Part shown: in pieces, positions 8,871 through 18,068 of the stretch
Position numbering within the stretch: the first letter of the stretch is position 1
Layout of the letters: each line of letters starts with the position of its first letter
Assembly: GCF_017876655.1 (NCBI RefSeq)
Contig: NZ_JAGIOK010000001.1
Coordinates: 434,001 to 498,000 of the forward strand
Length of the DNA: 64,000 nt
DNA from: Microbacterium imperiale
GTDB lineage: Bacteria > Actinomycetota > Actinomycetes > Actinomycetales > Microbacteriaceae
Direction: 5' to 3'
Made by a program: the position numbers and the translations under genes
Notes under the pieces: model-generated
What the model saw: the letters and a program-made list of their open reading frames with translations, nothing else
The model's database searches: none
Told to the model about the DNA's origin: nothing

Positions 8871-9785
8871 TCAGGCTCGCGGGTGCGCCTGACGGTACGC
8901 GGCAGCGAGACGTTCACCCGAGACGTGGGTGTAGATTTGCGTCGTGCCGAGGCTCGCGTGCCCGAGGATCTCCTGGACCGCACGAAGGTCCGCGCCGCCG
9001 TCCAGCAGGTGGGTGGCGGCGGAATGCCGCAGGGTGTGCGGACCCGCGGTCTCGCTGCCGAGCGCGGGGGCGACGCGTTCGGCGACGACCGAATAGACCG
9101 CACGCGGCCCCAGGCGCCCACCGCGCGCCCCGAGAAAGAGGGCGGCTGCTCCGGGTGCCGGGCGGTCGGACGCGCGTGCCGCCAGCACTGGGCGCCCGCG
9201 GACGAGGTAGGCCTGCAGGGCGGCGAACGCCGGCCCGCCGACGGGGACGATGCGCTCACGGTCGCCCTTACCCGTCACGCGGGCTGTGCGCCGGCCGTCG
9301 TCGACGTCGTCGACGTCGAGTCCGCACAACTCCGACACCCGGATGCCGCTGGCATACAGCAGCTCGAGAATCGCGTGGTCCCGCAGCAGGATCGGGTTCC
9401 CGTCCGCGGCACCCGCGCGCAGGGTGTCGAGCACGCCGGCGAGGGTGCCGGCCGTGGCGACCTTCGGAAGCGTCCGCCCCTTCTTCGGTGACGCCAGCCG
9501 CAGCGCGGGGTCGGCGTCGACCATCCCGCGCTCGGTCGCCCAGGCGAAGAACCCGCGAGCCGTGGCCGTCCGTCGCGCCAGCGTCGAGCGCGCGTCCCCG
9601 CGCTCGCTCGCGCGCCAGATCCAGTCGCGTAAGGCGTCGATGTCCACGCGGGCGACGTCGACGTCGCCCGCGGCATCCGCGAGGTCGGCGAGATCCGACA
9701 GATACGCGCGCACCGTGTGCCCCGACAGTCTGCGCACGCGCGCGAGGTGCTCGCCGTAGGCCGATGCCGCCGCGGAGATGCGCAT
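8871..9785 (-). CDS. xerC: tyrosine recombinase, XerC type
   Basis: A 304-aa site-specific recombinase for chromosome dimer resolution. An N-terminal SAM-like core-binding domain (residues 1-85) precedes the catalytic domain. All active-site residues are visible: R149 (GIRVSEL), K173 (TGKGDRE), H250 and R253 (HTLRHSAATHLL), H276 (LGHASLG) and the nucleophile Y285 (QIYTHV). Length and motifs are those of housekeeping Xer proteins rather than phage integrases. It sits 58 bp downstream of dprA, a usual actinobacterial arrangement. Confidence 0.9.
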   Translation of the reverse strand: MRISAAASAYGEHLARVRRLSGHTVRAYLSDLADLADAAGDVDVARVDIDALRDWIWRASERGDARSTLARRTATARGFFAWATERGMVDADPALRLASPKKGRTLPKVATAGTLAGVLDTLRAGAADGNPILLRDHAILELLYASGIRVSELCGLDVDDVDDGRRTARVTGKGDRERIVPVGGPAFAALQAYLVRGRPVLAARASDRPAPGAAALFLGARGGRLGPRAVYSVVAERVAPALGSETAGPHTLRHSAATHLLDGGADLRAVQEILGHASLGTTQIYTHVSGERLAAAYRQAHPRA

Positions 9786-9843
9786 GCCACCAGCATGACG
9801 GATGGCCCGATCGGCGGACCGGAACGCCGCGGTGCGCCGCGCT

Positions 9844-11022
9844 TCATGGCGTCCCCTGCCGCCAACCGCGCGCATCGGAGACGGCGCGGCCATCGAGCGC
9901 TAGCAGACCGAGGAGCGAGCTCACGCGGTCGGCTTCGACCCCCGAGCGGCGGGCGAGCTCATCCACATCGCGAGGCGAGCGGGAGCTGAGCGCATCGAGG
10001 ATCCGGGTCGTGTCGTCGGTCCGGTCCGTCGAGGTGCCCTGTCGCTGCGCCGAGGCATCCCAGCCCACGAGCTCCCGCACATCATCCGCGCTGGTGATGC
10101 AGCGGCCGTCGTAGTCGCGCAGGATGCGGTGGCATCCCGCGGACGCGGCCGAGGTCACGGGCCCCGGCACGGCACCGAGCGGCCGTCCGAGCGCGGCTGC
10201 ATGCCCCGCCGTGTTGAGCGAGCCCGAGCGCCACCCCGCCTCGACGACGACCGTCGCGTCCGCGAGGGCGGCGATCAGCCGGTTCCGCTGCAGGAACCGC
10301 CACTTCGTGGGGGCCGTGCCGCACGGCACCTCGCTGACGACGACGCCGCGACGCGAGAGACCCGCCAGCAGGTCGGCATGACCGGCGGGGTAGGACTTCT
10401 CGACGCCGCCGGCGAGCACGGCGATGCCCCGCCCCTCGACCGCGACGCAGGCGCGATGCGCAGCGGCGTCGATGCCCACAGCGGCGCCCGACACGACCGT
10501 CGCTCCCCCGGCGGCGAGGTCACCCGACAGCTCGGCCGCCACGCGCACGCCGTACGCCGTCGCGGCGCGGGCTCCCACCAATGCCACCGACGCCACGGGG
10601 TCCGCCAGCGCGTCCAGACGGCCACGCACCCAGAGCGCCGGTGGAGCGTGCACGCCGAGGTCGTCCAGACGCACCGGCCACGCCTCGTCCCCCGGGACCA
10701 CCAGTCGAGCTCCGACCCGCCGCGCGAGCTCCAGCGGGTAGGCGTGGTCGTCGCGCCGCGGCAGCCAGCGCGCCCGAGCGCGTCGCCAGTCGCGCTCCGA
10801 CAGCTCCGGGATGTCGGGCGCCGAGGTGTCACTGAGCGCGAGGTCCAGGGCGGCCGCCGCGCCCCATCGGGCGATCGCGTGCCCCGCCACACCGTCTCCG
10901 GGTTCGGTGAGCACCGACCACCGTGCCCGGGCGTACCGCTCGACGTCGTCGGCGCCGCCGCCCGACGTCGGGGCGAGCGTCGCCATCGCCTCGCGGGCCT
11001 CGCGAAGCAGCGTGGACGTCAC
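9844..11022 (-). CDS. dprA: DNA-processing protein DprA
   Basis: A DprA/Smf family protein that binds single-stranded DNA and loads RecA on incoming DNA in transformable bacteria; its role in most actinobacteria is unclear. It has 392 aa. The Rossmann core carries VALVGARAATAYG, VVSGAAVGIDAAAHR, GGVEKSYPAGH, RFLQRNRLIAALADATVVVE and SGSLNTAGHAAALGRP. A winged-helix-like domain closes the C-terminus. The GTG start at 11022 overlaps the stop of comM (GTGA), so the two are translationally coupled. Confidence 0.92.
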   Translation of the reverse strand: MTSTLLREAREAMATLAPTSGGGADDVERYARARWSVLTEPGDGVAGHAIARWGAAAALDLALSDTSAPDIPELSERDWRRARARWLPRRDDHAYPLELARRVGARLVVPGDEAWPVRLDDLGVHAPPALWVRGRLDALADPVASVALVGARAATAYGVRVAAELSGDLAAGGATVVSGAAVGIDAAAHRACVAVEGRGIAVLAGGVEKSYPAGHADLLAGLSRRGVVVSEVPCGTAPTKWRFLQRNRLIAALADATVVVEAGWRSGSLNTAGHAAALGRPLGAVPGPVTSAASAGCHRILRDYDGRCITSADDVRELVGWDASAQRQGTSTDRTDDTTRILDALSSRSPRDVDELARRSGVEADRVSSLLGLLALDGRAVSDARGWRQGTP

Positions 11023-12557
11023 CGGTCGACCCCCTTCTTGAGGAACAGCGCCCGCCCGACATCGTCCAGCGTGAGGCGGTCGTGGCCCGCGAGGTCTGCA
11101 ACCGACCACGCGACGCGCAGTACCCGGTCGTAGCCTCGGAGCGTCAGTGCGCCGCGGTGCAGCGCGGCGTCCAGCGGCGCGCGTACATCGCGCTCGGGCG
11201 CGAGAGGTCCGTCGCGCAGCCACGAACCGGCGACCTGGGCGTTCGTGCGCCACGGGGTCGCGCTCAAACGCTCAGCGGCGCGAAGCCGCGCGCCCGCGAC
11301 CTGGTCGCGAGCCTGGGCCGAGGACAGGCCGGTGGTGCCCGCCGTGGCGAGGTCGGCGAGAGACACCCGGTTGAGGGAGAGCTCGATGTCGATCCTGTCG
11401 ACGAGGGGGCCGGACAACCTTCCGAGGTAGCGACGGATCGCGAGTGAGGGACACGAGCAGCTCCCGCCGCGGACGCCGTACTGACCGCAGGGGCAGGGGT
11501 TCGTGGCGAGCACCAGCTGGAATCGCGCCGGCAGCGTCGCGCGGAACCCCGCCCGATGGATCTCGATCGCCCCGGACTCGAGGGGCTGCCGCAGCGAGTC
11601 GAGCGCGTGCGCGCCGTACTCCCCCGCCTCGTCGAGGAAGAGCACACCCCCGCTCGCGCGGGCGATGGCACCGGGACGCAGCATGCGGCTGCCGCCTCCG
11701 ACGAGCGCGGCGACGCTCACGCTGTGATGGGGCGCCTCGAAAGGTGGCACGCGGCTGAGGTGGTCCACCGCGGTCCCGGAAAGCGACCGGATCGATGCCA
11801 CCTGCAGCGCGGTCTCGTCGTCGAGCGGCGGCAGGATGCCGGGCAGACGACGCGCCAGCATGGTCTTGCCCGCGCCGGGCGGCCCGGTCATGAGCAGGTG
11901 ATGCCCGCCGGCGGCCGCGACCACAACCGCCGCGACCGCCTCTTCCTGACCGCGGATGTCGGCGAGGTCCTCGGCCGTCGGCTCCTCCTCGAGCGCTGCG
12001 GGCGGGGTGTCCTCTCCGCCGGAGGCGTCGTCGTCGACGTCGACGTCGAGCCCGTGCCAGCGCGCGACGGCACCGAGCGAGCGGCATCCGACGACGCGGA
12101 TACCGTCGACGAGCGCGGCTTCGCGGCGGCACGCCTCGGGCACGATGACGGTCCGGCGACCCGCGCGCGCGGCCGCGATGACGGCGGGCAGCACGCCGGG
12201 CACGGGCCGCAGCCGCCCATCGAGCGCGAGCTCGCCGATGTGGACCGTGTCGGCCAAGGACACGGCATCCATCGGCAATTCGGTGGCGAGAGCGGCGATC
12301 GCGATCGCGAGGTCGAACCCGGAGCCCTGCTTGGGCAGGCTCGCGGGCGACAGATTGACCGTGACGCGACGTCGCGACAGCGGCAGACCGCTGTTGGCGC
12401 ACGCGTTGTGGACCCGTTGCTGCGCCTCGGCGAGAGCCCGGTCGGCGAGCCCGACGATGCGGAACGCGGGCGTCTGGTTCGACAGGTCGGCTTCCACCTC
12501 GACGAGGTCGCCGACCAGTCCCGTCAACGCGACAGCCCACGTGCGCCCAACGCTCAC
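11019..12557 (-). CDS. YifB/ComM family Mg-chelatase-like AAA ATPase
   Basis: A 512-aa AAA+ protein of the ComM/YifB family, reported as a branch-migration helicase in natural transformation in other bacteria. The order is an N-terminal ChlI-like domain (VNLSPASLPKQGSGFDLAIA), the AAA core with Walker A GPPGAGKTM and Walker B GVLFLDEAGEY, the family cysteine cluster NPCPCGQYG, and a C-terminal Mg-chelatase domain ending in FLKKG. GTG 12557 follows GAGGACC and overlaps the yraN stop, giving a coupled yraN-comM-dprA operon. Confidence 0.92.
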   Translation of the reverse strand: MSVGRTWAVALTGLVGDLVEVEADLSNQTPAFRIVGLADRALAEAQQRVHNACANSGLPLSRRRVTVNLSPASLPKQGSGFDLAIAIAALATELPMDAVSLADTVHIGELALDGRLRPVPGVLPAVIAAARAGRRTVIVPEACRREAALVDGIRVVGCRSLGAVARWHGLDVDVDDDASGGEDTPPAALEEEPTAEDLADIRGQEEAVAAVVVAAAGGHHLLMTGPPGAGKTMLARRLPGILPPLDDETALQVASIRSLSGTAVDHLSRVPPFEAPHHSVSVAALVGGGSRMLRPGAIARASGGVLFLDEAGEYGAHALDSLRQPLESGAIEIHRAGFRATLPARFQLVLATNPCPCGQYGVRGGSCSCPSLAIRRYLGRLSGPLVDRIDIELSLNRVSLADLATAGTTGLSSAQARDQVAGARLRAAERLSATPWRTNAQVAGSWLRDGPLAPERDVRAPLDAALHRGALTLRGYDRVLRVAWSVADLAGHDRLTLDDVGRALFLKKGVDR

Positions 12558-12916
12558 CGCAGGTCCTCGATGTGCTCGACGCGCGCCGTCGCGACGTCGT
12601 CGCCGGTGATGCCGATGACGTCCAGTCGCACTCGGCGTCCGCGGACGCGCTCGGGATAAGCCGCGATCCAGGCGCAGGCCAATCGCCACAGCCGATCCCT
12701 CTTGCGATCGTCGACCGCCTCGAACGGGTGACCGAATCCGTCGCTGCGCCGCGTCTTCACCTCGACGATCACGAGTTCGTCGCGCGTGCCCGCGACGATG
12801 TCGATCTCACCCTGCCGATGTCGCCAATTGCGGTCGAGGATGTCGTATCCGCGTTCGGTCAGATGGCGCGCGGCGCGTTCCTCGCCCGCGCGGCCCCGCT
12901 CGTCCTTCGTTGCCAT
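12554..12916 (-). CDS. YraN family (UPF0102) putative endonuclease
   Basis: A 120-aa protein with the YraN/UPF0102 restriction-endonuclease-like fold: AARHLTERGYDILDRNWRHR, GEIDIVAG and ELVIVEVKTRR give the E...D...E-x-K pattern of PD-(D/E)XK nucleases. Biological role is unproven. It is the first gene of the yraN-comM-dprA set, with a 4-bp overlap to comM. Confidence 0.88.
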   Translation of the reverse strand: MATKDERGRAGEERAARHLTERGYDILDRNWRHRQGEIDIVAGTRDELVIVEVKTRRSDGFGHPFEAVDDRKRDRLWRLACAWIAAYPERVRGRRVRLDVIGITGDDVATARVEHIEDLR

Positions 12917-13010
12917 GCCAGCACTCTGGCCTGGCCGCGCTCAGCGCCGGCGCGGTCCGCGTCCGACCGGGGACGAATCGACGCGGGATGCCGCTGGGGA
13001 GGAGCCGCGC

Positions 13011-13334
13011 TCAGCTGTCGAGCGACAGCTCGTCGGGCAGCTCGAAGTCGCGCCGCTGCAACTCCTCGACGTTGACGTCCTTGAAGGTCAGCACTCGGAC
13101 GGACTTCACGAAGCGATCCGCGCGGTAGATGTCCCACACCCACACATCGTTCATGGTGAGCTCGAAGTAGAAGTCGTGCTCGGTGTCGCGACGGACGACG
13201 TTGACGTCGTTGGCGAGGTAGAAGCGGCGCTCGGTCTCGATCACGTACTGGAACTGCGACACGACGTCGCGGTACTCCTTGTAGAGCGCCAGCTCCAGTT
13301 CGCGGTCGTAGTCTTCGAAGACTTCGTCATCCAT
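13011..13334 (-). CDS. DUF2469 domain-containing protein
   Basis: A 107-aa acidic cytoplasmic protein found almost only in actinobacteria, next to rnhB. Conserved blocks include EDYDRELELALYKEYRDVV, FYLANDVNVVRRD and YFELTMNDVWVWDIYR. No function is established. It is preceded by a good ribosome binding site (GGAGGGACC) and lies 40 bp after rnhB. Confidence 0.85.
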   Translation of the reverse strand: MDDEVFEDYDRELELALYKEYRDVVSQFQYVIETERRFYLANDVNVVRRDTEHDFYFELTMNDVWVWDIYRADRFVKSVRVLTFKDVNVEELQRRDFELPDELSLDS

Positions 13335-13374
13335 GGTCCCTCCATCCTAGGCGGCGCCGGAGGGCGGGCGAGCC

Positions 13375-14034
13375 TCAGAACAGGGTGGGGGCGTCCGCGA
13401 TGGCCCACGACGCGCGATGGTGCCGGCTCAGTCCGTGCGAGCGGATCGCGTCGCGGTGCAGCGGGCTCGCGTAGCCCTTGTTGCGGGCCCATTCGTAAAC
13501 GGGCGACTCGTCGTGGAGTCCCGTCATGTGCGCGTCTCGTGCCACCTTCGCGATGACGGATGCCGCCGCAGCGCTCGCGCAGTCGCGGTCGGCCTTCACG
13601 ATCGTCCGGATCGTCAGGCCCGGTCCGGCGACCGGGGTCACGTAGTCGTGGTTGCCGTCGAGGATGACCACGGCGTCTTCGGTCGTCGGGTCGAACCCGT
13701 CCAGGCCCGTGAGCGCGCGCACGGCGGCGAGCCCCAGGGCGCGGATGATGCCCCGCTCGTCGATCTCGGCCGGCGAGGCCCACCCCACCGCGGACGCGAC
13801 GACCCAGCCCGCCGCGCGCTCCGCGAGTGCGGGGCGACGCAGCTCCGTCACCAGTTTGGAGTCTCGCAGCCCTTCGGGGATGCGGCGGCGTGCACAGCGG
13901 GCGTCGAGCACCGCGGCCCCGACTGCGACCGGCCCGGCCAGCGCTCCGCGTCCGACCTCGTCGAGCGCGACGACGAAGTCATGCTCGCGCAGCAGCCGCC
14001 GCTCGACGGTCAGCCGGGGCGCGACGACGGTCAT
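13375..14034 (-). CDS. rnhB: ribonuclease HII
   Basis: Cleaves RNA in RNA-DNA hybrids and removes misincorporated ribonucleotides. It has 219 aa. Catalytic acids are visible in ALDEVGRGALAGPV (D-E), in VILDGNHDY, and in VKADRDCASAAAASVIAKV. The C-terminal GYASPLHRDAIRSHGLSRHHR motif is typical. The ATG at 14034 overlaps the lepB stop (ATGA). Confidence 0.94.
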   Translation of the reverse strand: MTVVAPRLTVERRLLREHDFVVALDEVGRGALAGPVAVGAAVLDARCARRRIPEGLRDSKLVTELRRPALAERAAGWVVASAVGWASPAEIDERGIIRALGLAAVRALTGLDGFDPTTEDAVVILDGNHDYVTPVAGPGLTIRTIVKADRDCASAAAASVIAKVARDAHMTGLHDESPVYEWARNKGYASPLHRDAIRSHGLSRHHRASWAIADAPTLF

Positions 14035-14774
14035 CGGGCGTCGGGGGCCGGGACACCGGCGAACACGTCGTGATGGAAGTCGATGCCCCCGAACCGGTCG
14101 AGCGGCCAGGTGATGAGGAACGCGCGCCCGACGACGTTGTCGAGAGGCACGAAGCCCTGCGAGGGTTGGTCCTGGTTGTAGCGCGAGTCGCGGGAGTGGT
14201 CGCGGTTGTCGCCGAGGACCCACAGCGATCCCTCGGGCACCACGACGTCGAAGGGCACCTCCTGCGGCGCGGACTGCCCGTCGGCGAGACGGACGTAGGG
14301 GCGCTCATCGAGAGGGACGCCGTTGACGGTGATCTGCCCGACCGCGTTGCAGCAGACGACGTGATCGCCCGGCATCCCGATGATGCGCTTGATGAGATGG
14401 TCCTTGCTGTCGGGCGCCGACAGCCCGACCACCGACAGCACCCAGTCCACGCCCTCGACGAAGGGCGGCCGCACCGGTTCGACCGTGGGCGGAAGCCATC
14501 CGCCCGGATCGCGGAAGACGACGACGTCGCCCCGCTCGTAGCCGCCGAAACGCGGGGTGAGCTGGTCGACGAGGATGCGGTCGTCTTCACGGAGCGTCTG
14601 CTCCATCGAGCCCGAGGGGATGTAGAACGAGCGGACGAGGAACGTCTTGACCAGGAAGGAGACCACGAGCGCGATCGCGACGATGACGAGGACGTCGCGG
14701 ACCAGCAGCCAGAGCCGGCGCGATCGCGAACGCGCGGGCGCCGGTGCCGACCCGGCAAGGTCATCGGTGGTCAT
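14031..14774 (-). CDS. lepB: signal peptidase I
   Basis: Membrane-bound serine protease that removes signal peptides after Sec/Tat export. It has 247 aa: a cytoplasmic N-terminus of about 25 residues, one membrane span, then the extracytoplasmic domain. The catalytic Ser is in SFYIPSGSMEQTL, the catalytic Lys in LIKRIIGMPGDHV, and box E is GSLWVLGDNRDHSRDSR. The frame runs open to 14999, but ATG 14774 has a GAGAGG site and gives the normal topology. It lies downstream of rplS and is coupled to rnhB. Confidence 0.94.
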   Translation of the reverse strand: MTTDDLAGSAPAPARSRSRRLWLLVRDVLVIVAIALVVSFLVKTFLVRSFYIPSGSMEQTLREDDRILVDQLTPRFGGYERGDVVVFRDPGGWLPPTVEPVRPPFVEGVDWVLSVVGLSAPDSKDHLIKRIIGMPGDHVVCCNAVGQITVNGVPLDERPYVRLADGQSAPQEVPFDVVVPEGSLWVLGDNRDHSRDSRYNQDQPSQGFVPLDNVVGRAFLITWPLDRFGGIDFHHDVFAGVPAPDAR

Positions 14775-14867
14775 ACGTCGCCTCTCATCCGACTCACCCG
14801 CCGGGGAGCCCATCCCAGGGTCGCACATTCCGTGCGTTTCGCCGTCCGCCGCGCGACGGACAACGAC

Positions 14868-14897
14868 GGATGCCCCGAGCCTGAGCCCGGGGCATCC
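14868..14897 (-). terminator. GC hairpin after rplS
   Basis: A perfect 10-bp stem GGATGCCCCG / CGGGGCATCC with a 10-nt loop sits between the rplS stop and lepB. There is no T run, so it may be a weak terminator or a processing/attenuation site. Confidence 0.5.
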
Positions 14898-14916
14898 AGA
14901 GAACGCGTCGCTGAGA

Positions 14917-15264
14917 TCAGCGGTCGCGCTTCTCCTTGATCTTCGCCTTCTTGCCGCGCAGGTTGCGCAGGTAGTACAGCTTCGCGCGACGCACGTCACC
15001 GCGGGTGACGACCTCGATGTGGTCGATCACCGGGCTGTGGACCGGGAAGGTGCGCTCGACGCCGACCTGGAAGCTGATCTTCCGGACGGTGAAGGTCTCG
15101 CGCACGCCGTCGCCCGAGCGGCCGATGACGACGCCCTGGAAGACCTGGATGCGCGAGCGGTTGCCCTCGGTGATGTTGACGTGCACCTTGACGGTGTCGC
15201 CGGGGGCGAAAGCGGGGATGTCGTTACGCAGCGATGCTGCGTCGACGGAGTCGAGGATCTGCAT
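14917..15264 (-). CDS. rplS: 50S ribosomal protein bL19
   Basis: Large-subunit protein bL19 at the subunit interface. From [20 protein letters not shown] it is 115 aa, the family length. Conserved [20 protein letters not shown] and [17 protein letters not shown] are present. A start 36 bases further upstream is possible but does not match the family, and an AGGAAG site precedes ATG 15264. The leader between 15300 and 15415 contains GC-rich inverted repeats (around 15330-15350 and 15353-15380) that could fold in the transcript. Confidence 0.96.
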   Translation of the reverse strand: MQILDSVDAASLRNDIPAFAPGDTVKVHVNITEGNRSRIQVFQGVVIGRSGDGVRETFTVRKISFQVGVERTFPVHSPVIDHIEVVTRGDVRRAKLYYLRNLRGKKAKIKEKRDR

Positions 15265-15419
15265 GATCTTTTCTTCCTGCGACCGCCTCAGGTCGACCAC
15301 GAGAGAGTTGAATAAGGATGTGGTGCCCCGGGCGCCCGCCGGGCGCCGCTCCCCTGAGGCAGAGATCTCTCAGGGCACAAGTGTTCATTCTGCCATGACC
15401 GCGAGATGCGGCCAAACCG

Positions 15420-15908
15420 TCAGCGGTCCCGGCGCGGCGCCTCTTCGACGACGAAGACGCCCGCCTGCTGGGCCTCGCGATGCGTCCGAGCTCCGTCGAG
15501 GAAGGTGGAGTCCATCGGCATCCGGAACAGGGACACCGGACGCGCCTCACGGAACAGCTGCCACAGCGAGACCCAGAAGACCCCGAGGAAAGCGGCTGTG
15601 GCCGCGAACAGCAGCGGCCAGAACGCGCCGGCCGGGTAGAAGCCCGTCGCGATGATCAGAGCGTGCCAGACGGCGAACACCAGGACATCCCACCACGACA
15701 GCGCGCGGGAGTGGCGGACGGTGCCGCGGGCCCGCACGAGCAACGTCGCGACCAGCTGGCCGACCAGAACCGCGGGAACCGCGATGAAGAGCACCCAGAG
15801 GAACACCCAGCCGCTCGCACCTGAGACCGCCCAGCCCACGACGAGCCAGAGCGGGAGCACCAGCGCCGCCGGCAGGAGCCAAGAGAAGAGCGCGCGTCGC
15901 AGCCACAT
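15420..15908 (-). CDS. hypothetical four-helix membrane protein
   Basis: A 162-aa protein of unknown function with four hydrophobic segments: residues 10-30, 32-55, 75-98 and 100-120. A polar C-terminal tail follows. No domain is recognised. It lies between divergent map and the minus-strand rplS; its 5' end is 52 bp from the map start, so the two probably share a divergent promoter region. Confidence 0.65.
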   Translation of the reverse strand: MWLRRALFSWLLPAALVLPLWLVVGWAVSGASGWVFLWVLFIAVPAVLVGQLVATLLVRARGTVRHSRALSWWDVLVFAVWHALIIATGFYPAGAFWPLLFAATAAFLGVFWVSLWQLFREARPVSLFRMPMDSTFLDGARTHREAQQAGVFVVEEAPRRDR

Positions 15909-15960
15909 GCTCCCGATGCTACGCCGGTCCGGCAGGATAGAAGCTGAAGAGAGGATCACG

Positions 15961-16743
15961 ATGATCGAGCTGCGCACCCCTGCCGAGATCGAAGCGATGC
16001 GTCCCGCCGGACGGTTCGTCGCCGAGGTTCTGGCGACCCTCCGAGACGAGACGAAGGTCGGCACGAACCTGCTGTCCATCGATCGGCGCGCGCACGAGAT
16101 GATCCGCAAGGCGGGCGCCGAGTCCTGCTACATCGACTACCACCCCTCGTTCGGCGCAAGCCCGTTCGGCAAGGTGATCTGCACGTCGATCAACGATGCC
16201 GTCCTGCACGGCCTCCCCCACGACTACGCCCTGCGCGACGGCGACCTCGTCACCCTCGACTTCGCGGTCGCGGTCGACGGGTGGGTCGCGGACTCGGCCG
16301 TGTCGTTCGTCGTGGGAACACCCCGAGACGAGGACCTCGCGCTCATCGACACCTCCGAGCGCGCCCTCGACGCGGCGATCGGCGCCGCGGTAGTCGGCAA
16401 CAAGATCGGCGACATCTCGCACGCCGTGGCTCAGGTCGCGCGGGCCGAGGGCTTGTCGATCAACACCGACTTCGGCGGCCACGGTGTCGGCCGCGAGATG
16501 CACGGCGACCCGCATGTCCCCAACGACGGCAAGCCCGGACGCGGGTACCCCCTGCGCGCCGGCCTCGTCGTCGCACTCGAGCCGTGGTTCCTGCAGAGCA
16601 CCGACAAGCTCGTCACCGACGCCGACGGCTGGACGCTGCGCAGCGCCGACGGTTCGCGCGGCGCCCACTCCGAGCACACCGTCGCGATCACCGAGACCGG
16701 CCCGATCATCCTGACCGACCGCTCGTTCCTCGGCGTCGACTGA
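15961..16743 (+). CDS. map: methionine aminopeptidase, type I
   Basis: Removes N-terminal Met from nascent proteins; a dinuclear metal enzyme. It has 260 aa. Metal ligands are D100 and D111, H174 in TDFGGHGVGREMH and E207 in ALEPWF; His83 in VLHGLP is the substrate-binding His. ATG 15961 is preceded by GAGAGG. It is on the plus strand inside what is otherwise the minus-strand rpsP-trmD-rplS ribosomal set and converges on trmD with 6 bp between stops. Confidence 0.95.
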   Translation: MIELRTPAEIEAMRPAGRFVAEVLATLRDETKVGTNLLSIDRRAHEMIRKAGAESCYIDYHPSFGASPFGKVICTSINDAVLHGLPHDYALRDGDLVTLDFAVAVDGWVADSAVSFVVGTPRDEDLALIDTSERALDAAIGAAVVGNKIGDISHAVAQVARAEGLSINTDFGGHGVGREMHGDPHVPNDGKPGRGYPLRAGLVVALEPWFLQSTDKLVTDADGWTLRSADGSRGAHSEHTVAITETGPIILTDRSFLGVD

Positions 16744-16749
16744 GGCGGG

Positions 16750-17451
16750 TCAGGCGCTCGGATCGGACGGCAGCAGATCCGGGCGCCGCTCGCGGGTCCG
16801 GGCCACCCGCTGGTCGTGACGCCACTCGGCCACCCGGCCGTGGTGTCCGCTGAGCAGGACGTCGGGCACGTCGTATCCGCGCCAGGCGGCCGGTTTCGTG
16901 TACGAGGGGTACTCGAGCAGACCGTCCTCGTGAGACTCTTCGACGAGGCTCTCGGGATTGCCGACCACACCGGGGATGAGGCGGCCGATCGCCTCGATCA
17001 TCGCCATCGAGGCGACCTCGCCGCCATTGAGCACGTAGTCCCCGAGACTCATCAGCCGAACATCACCGAGGGTCGCGGCGTACGCGAACACGCGCTCGTC
17101 GATGCCCTCGTACCGGCCGCATCCGAACACCAGATGCGAGGCACCGCTCAGCTCGCGCGCGGTCGCCTGCGTGAAGAGCTCGCCCGCCGGCGACGGGAAG
17201 ATGAAGGTGGGGCGGGATGCCGCATCCGCCACGATCTCGTCGAGCGCGGCGCCCCACGGCTCCGGCTTCATGACCATGCCCGCTCCCCCGCCGTACGGGG
17301 TGTCGTCGACGGTGCGGTGACGGTCGGAGGTGTGCTCGCGCAGGTCGTGGACACGCACGTCCAGCAGCCCGGCGCCGCGCGCCTTGCCGAGCAGAGAGAC
17401 TTCGAGGACGTCGAAGAACGCGGGGAAGATCGTGACGACGTCGACGCGCAC
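16750..17451 (-). CDS. trmD: tRNA (guanine37-N1)-methyltransferase
   Basis: Makes m1G37 in tRNAs reading CCN, CUN and CGG codons, preventing frameshifts; a SPOUT-fold dimer using SAM. It has 233 aa. Motifs are [12 protein letters not shown] at the start, the [17 protein letters not shown] loop, [13 protein letters not shown] and the knot [14 protein letters not shown]. The GTG start at 17451 follows the rimM TGA by one base within the decamer GACTGACGTG. Confidence 0.95.
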   Translation of the reverse strand: MRVDVVTIFPAFFDVLEVSLLGKARGAGLLDVRVHDLREHTSDRHRTVDDTPYGGGAGMVMKPEPWGAALDEIVADAASRPTFIFPSPAGELFTQATARELSGASHLVFGCGRYEGIDERVFAYAATLGDVRLMSLGDYVLNGGEVASMAMIEAIGRLIPGVVGNPESLVEESHEDGLLEYPSYTKPAAWRGYDVPDVLLSGHHGRVAEWRHDQRVARTRERRPDLLPSDPSA

Positions 17452-17452
17452 G

Positions 17453-18067
17453 TCAGTCCTCGGTCGTCGCGTCGCCGCCGTCGTGCGGTACCGCTGCGTC
17501 TTCCGGGGCGGCGTCGTCGGCCGGCAGTTCCTCGAACAGGCCCGCCGGCGGCGTGACGATGACACGACCCGCGGCGACATCCACCTCGGGCACGATCGCC
17601 TTGACGAAGGGGACGAGGATCTCGGCATCGTCGCCGTCGCGCTGAACGATCAGCAGATCCTGCGCAGGCAGGTGGTCGACCCGCGTGACGCGGCCGACAC
17701 GATCGCCGTCGCGCACCACATCCAGGCCCACGAGCTGGTGGTCGAACCAGGCGTCGTCCTCGGCCGGAGACTCGGCGTCCTGGTCAATCCAGAGGATCGC
17801 CTTCACGAGGCTCTCGGCGGCGTCGCGGTCGTTGACGTCCTCGAGGAAGAGCACGGGATGGGAGTTCATCCACCGGAACTCCCGGACGGTCACGGTCTTG
17901 CCGTGCCACGGCGATGCCTCGGGCACCTGCAGAGTAAAGGTGGCGCCGGGGACGAAGCGCCCGTCGGGATCGTCGGTGTACAGCTCGAGCTTCAGGGCGC
18001 CCTTGAGACCGTGGGCCTTGACGAGACGCCCGACGCGGAGCTGCGTGCCTGCGGGATTGGTCGCCAC
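17453..18067 (-). CDS. rimM: 16S rRNA processing protein RimM
   Basis: 30S maturation factor that binds uS19 and helps head assembly. It has 204 aa with an N-terminal RimM beta barrel ([19 protein letters not shown]) and a C-terminal PRC-barrel-like domain ([27 protein letters not shown]). Two ATGs upstream (18085, 18097) would overlap khpA. I prefer GTG 18067, one base after the khpA TGA, in the same context as the rimM-trmD junction. The C-terminal tail is acidic. Confidence 0.9.
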   Translation of the reverse strand: MATNPAGTQLRVGRLVKAHGLKGALKLELYTDDPDGRFVPGATFTLQVPEASPWHGKTVTVREFRWMNSHPVLFLEDVNDRDAAESLVKAILWIDQDAESPAEDDAWFDHQLVGLDVVRDGDRVGRVTRVDHLPAQDLLIVQRDGDDAEILVPFVKAIVPEVDVAAGRVIVTPPAGLFEELPADDAAPEDAAVPHDGGDATTED

Positions 18068-18068
18068 G

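Noticed and set aside
9295..9325. GTCGTCGACGTCGACG-like repeat
   Set aside because: Lies in xerC and encodes consecutive Asp/Val codons; ordinary coding repeat.
8871..9785. Tyrosine recombinase as a sign of an integrated element
   Set aside because: It has XerC length and motifs, sits beside dprA as in other actinobacteria, and no attachment-site repeats or phage genes are near.
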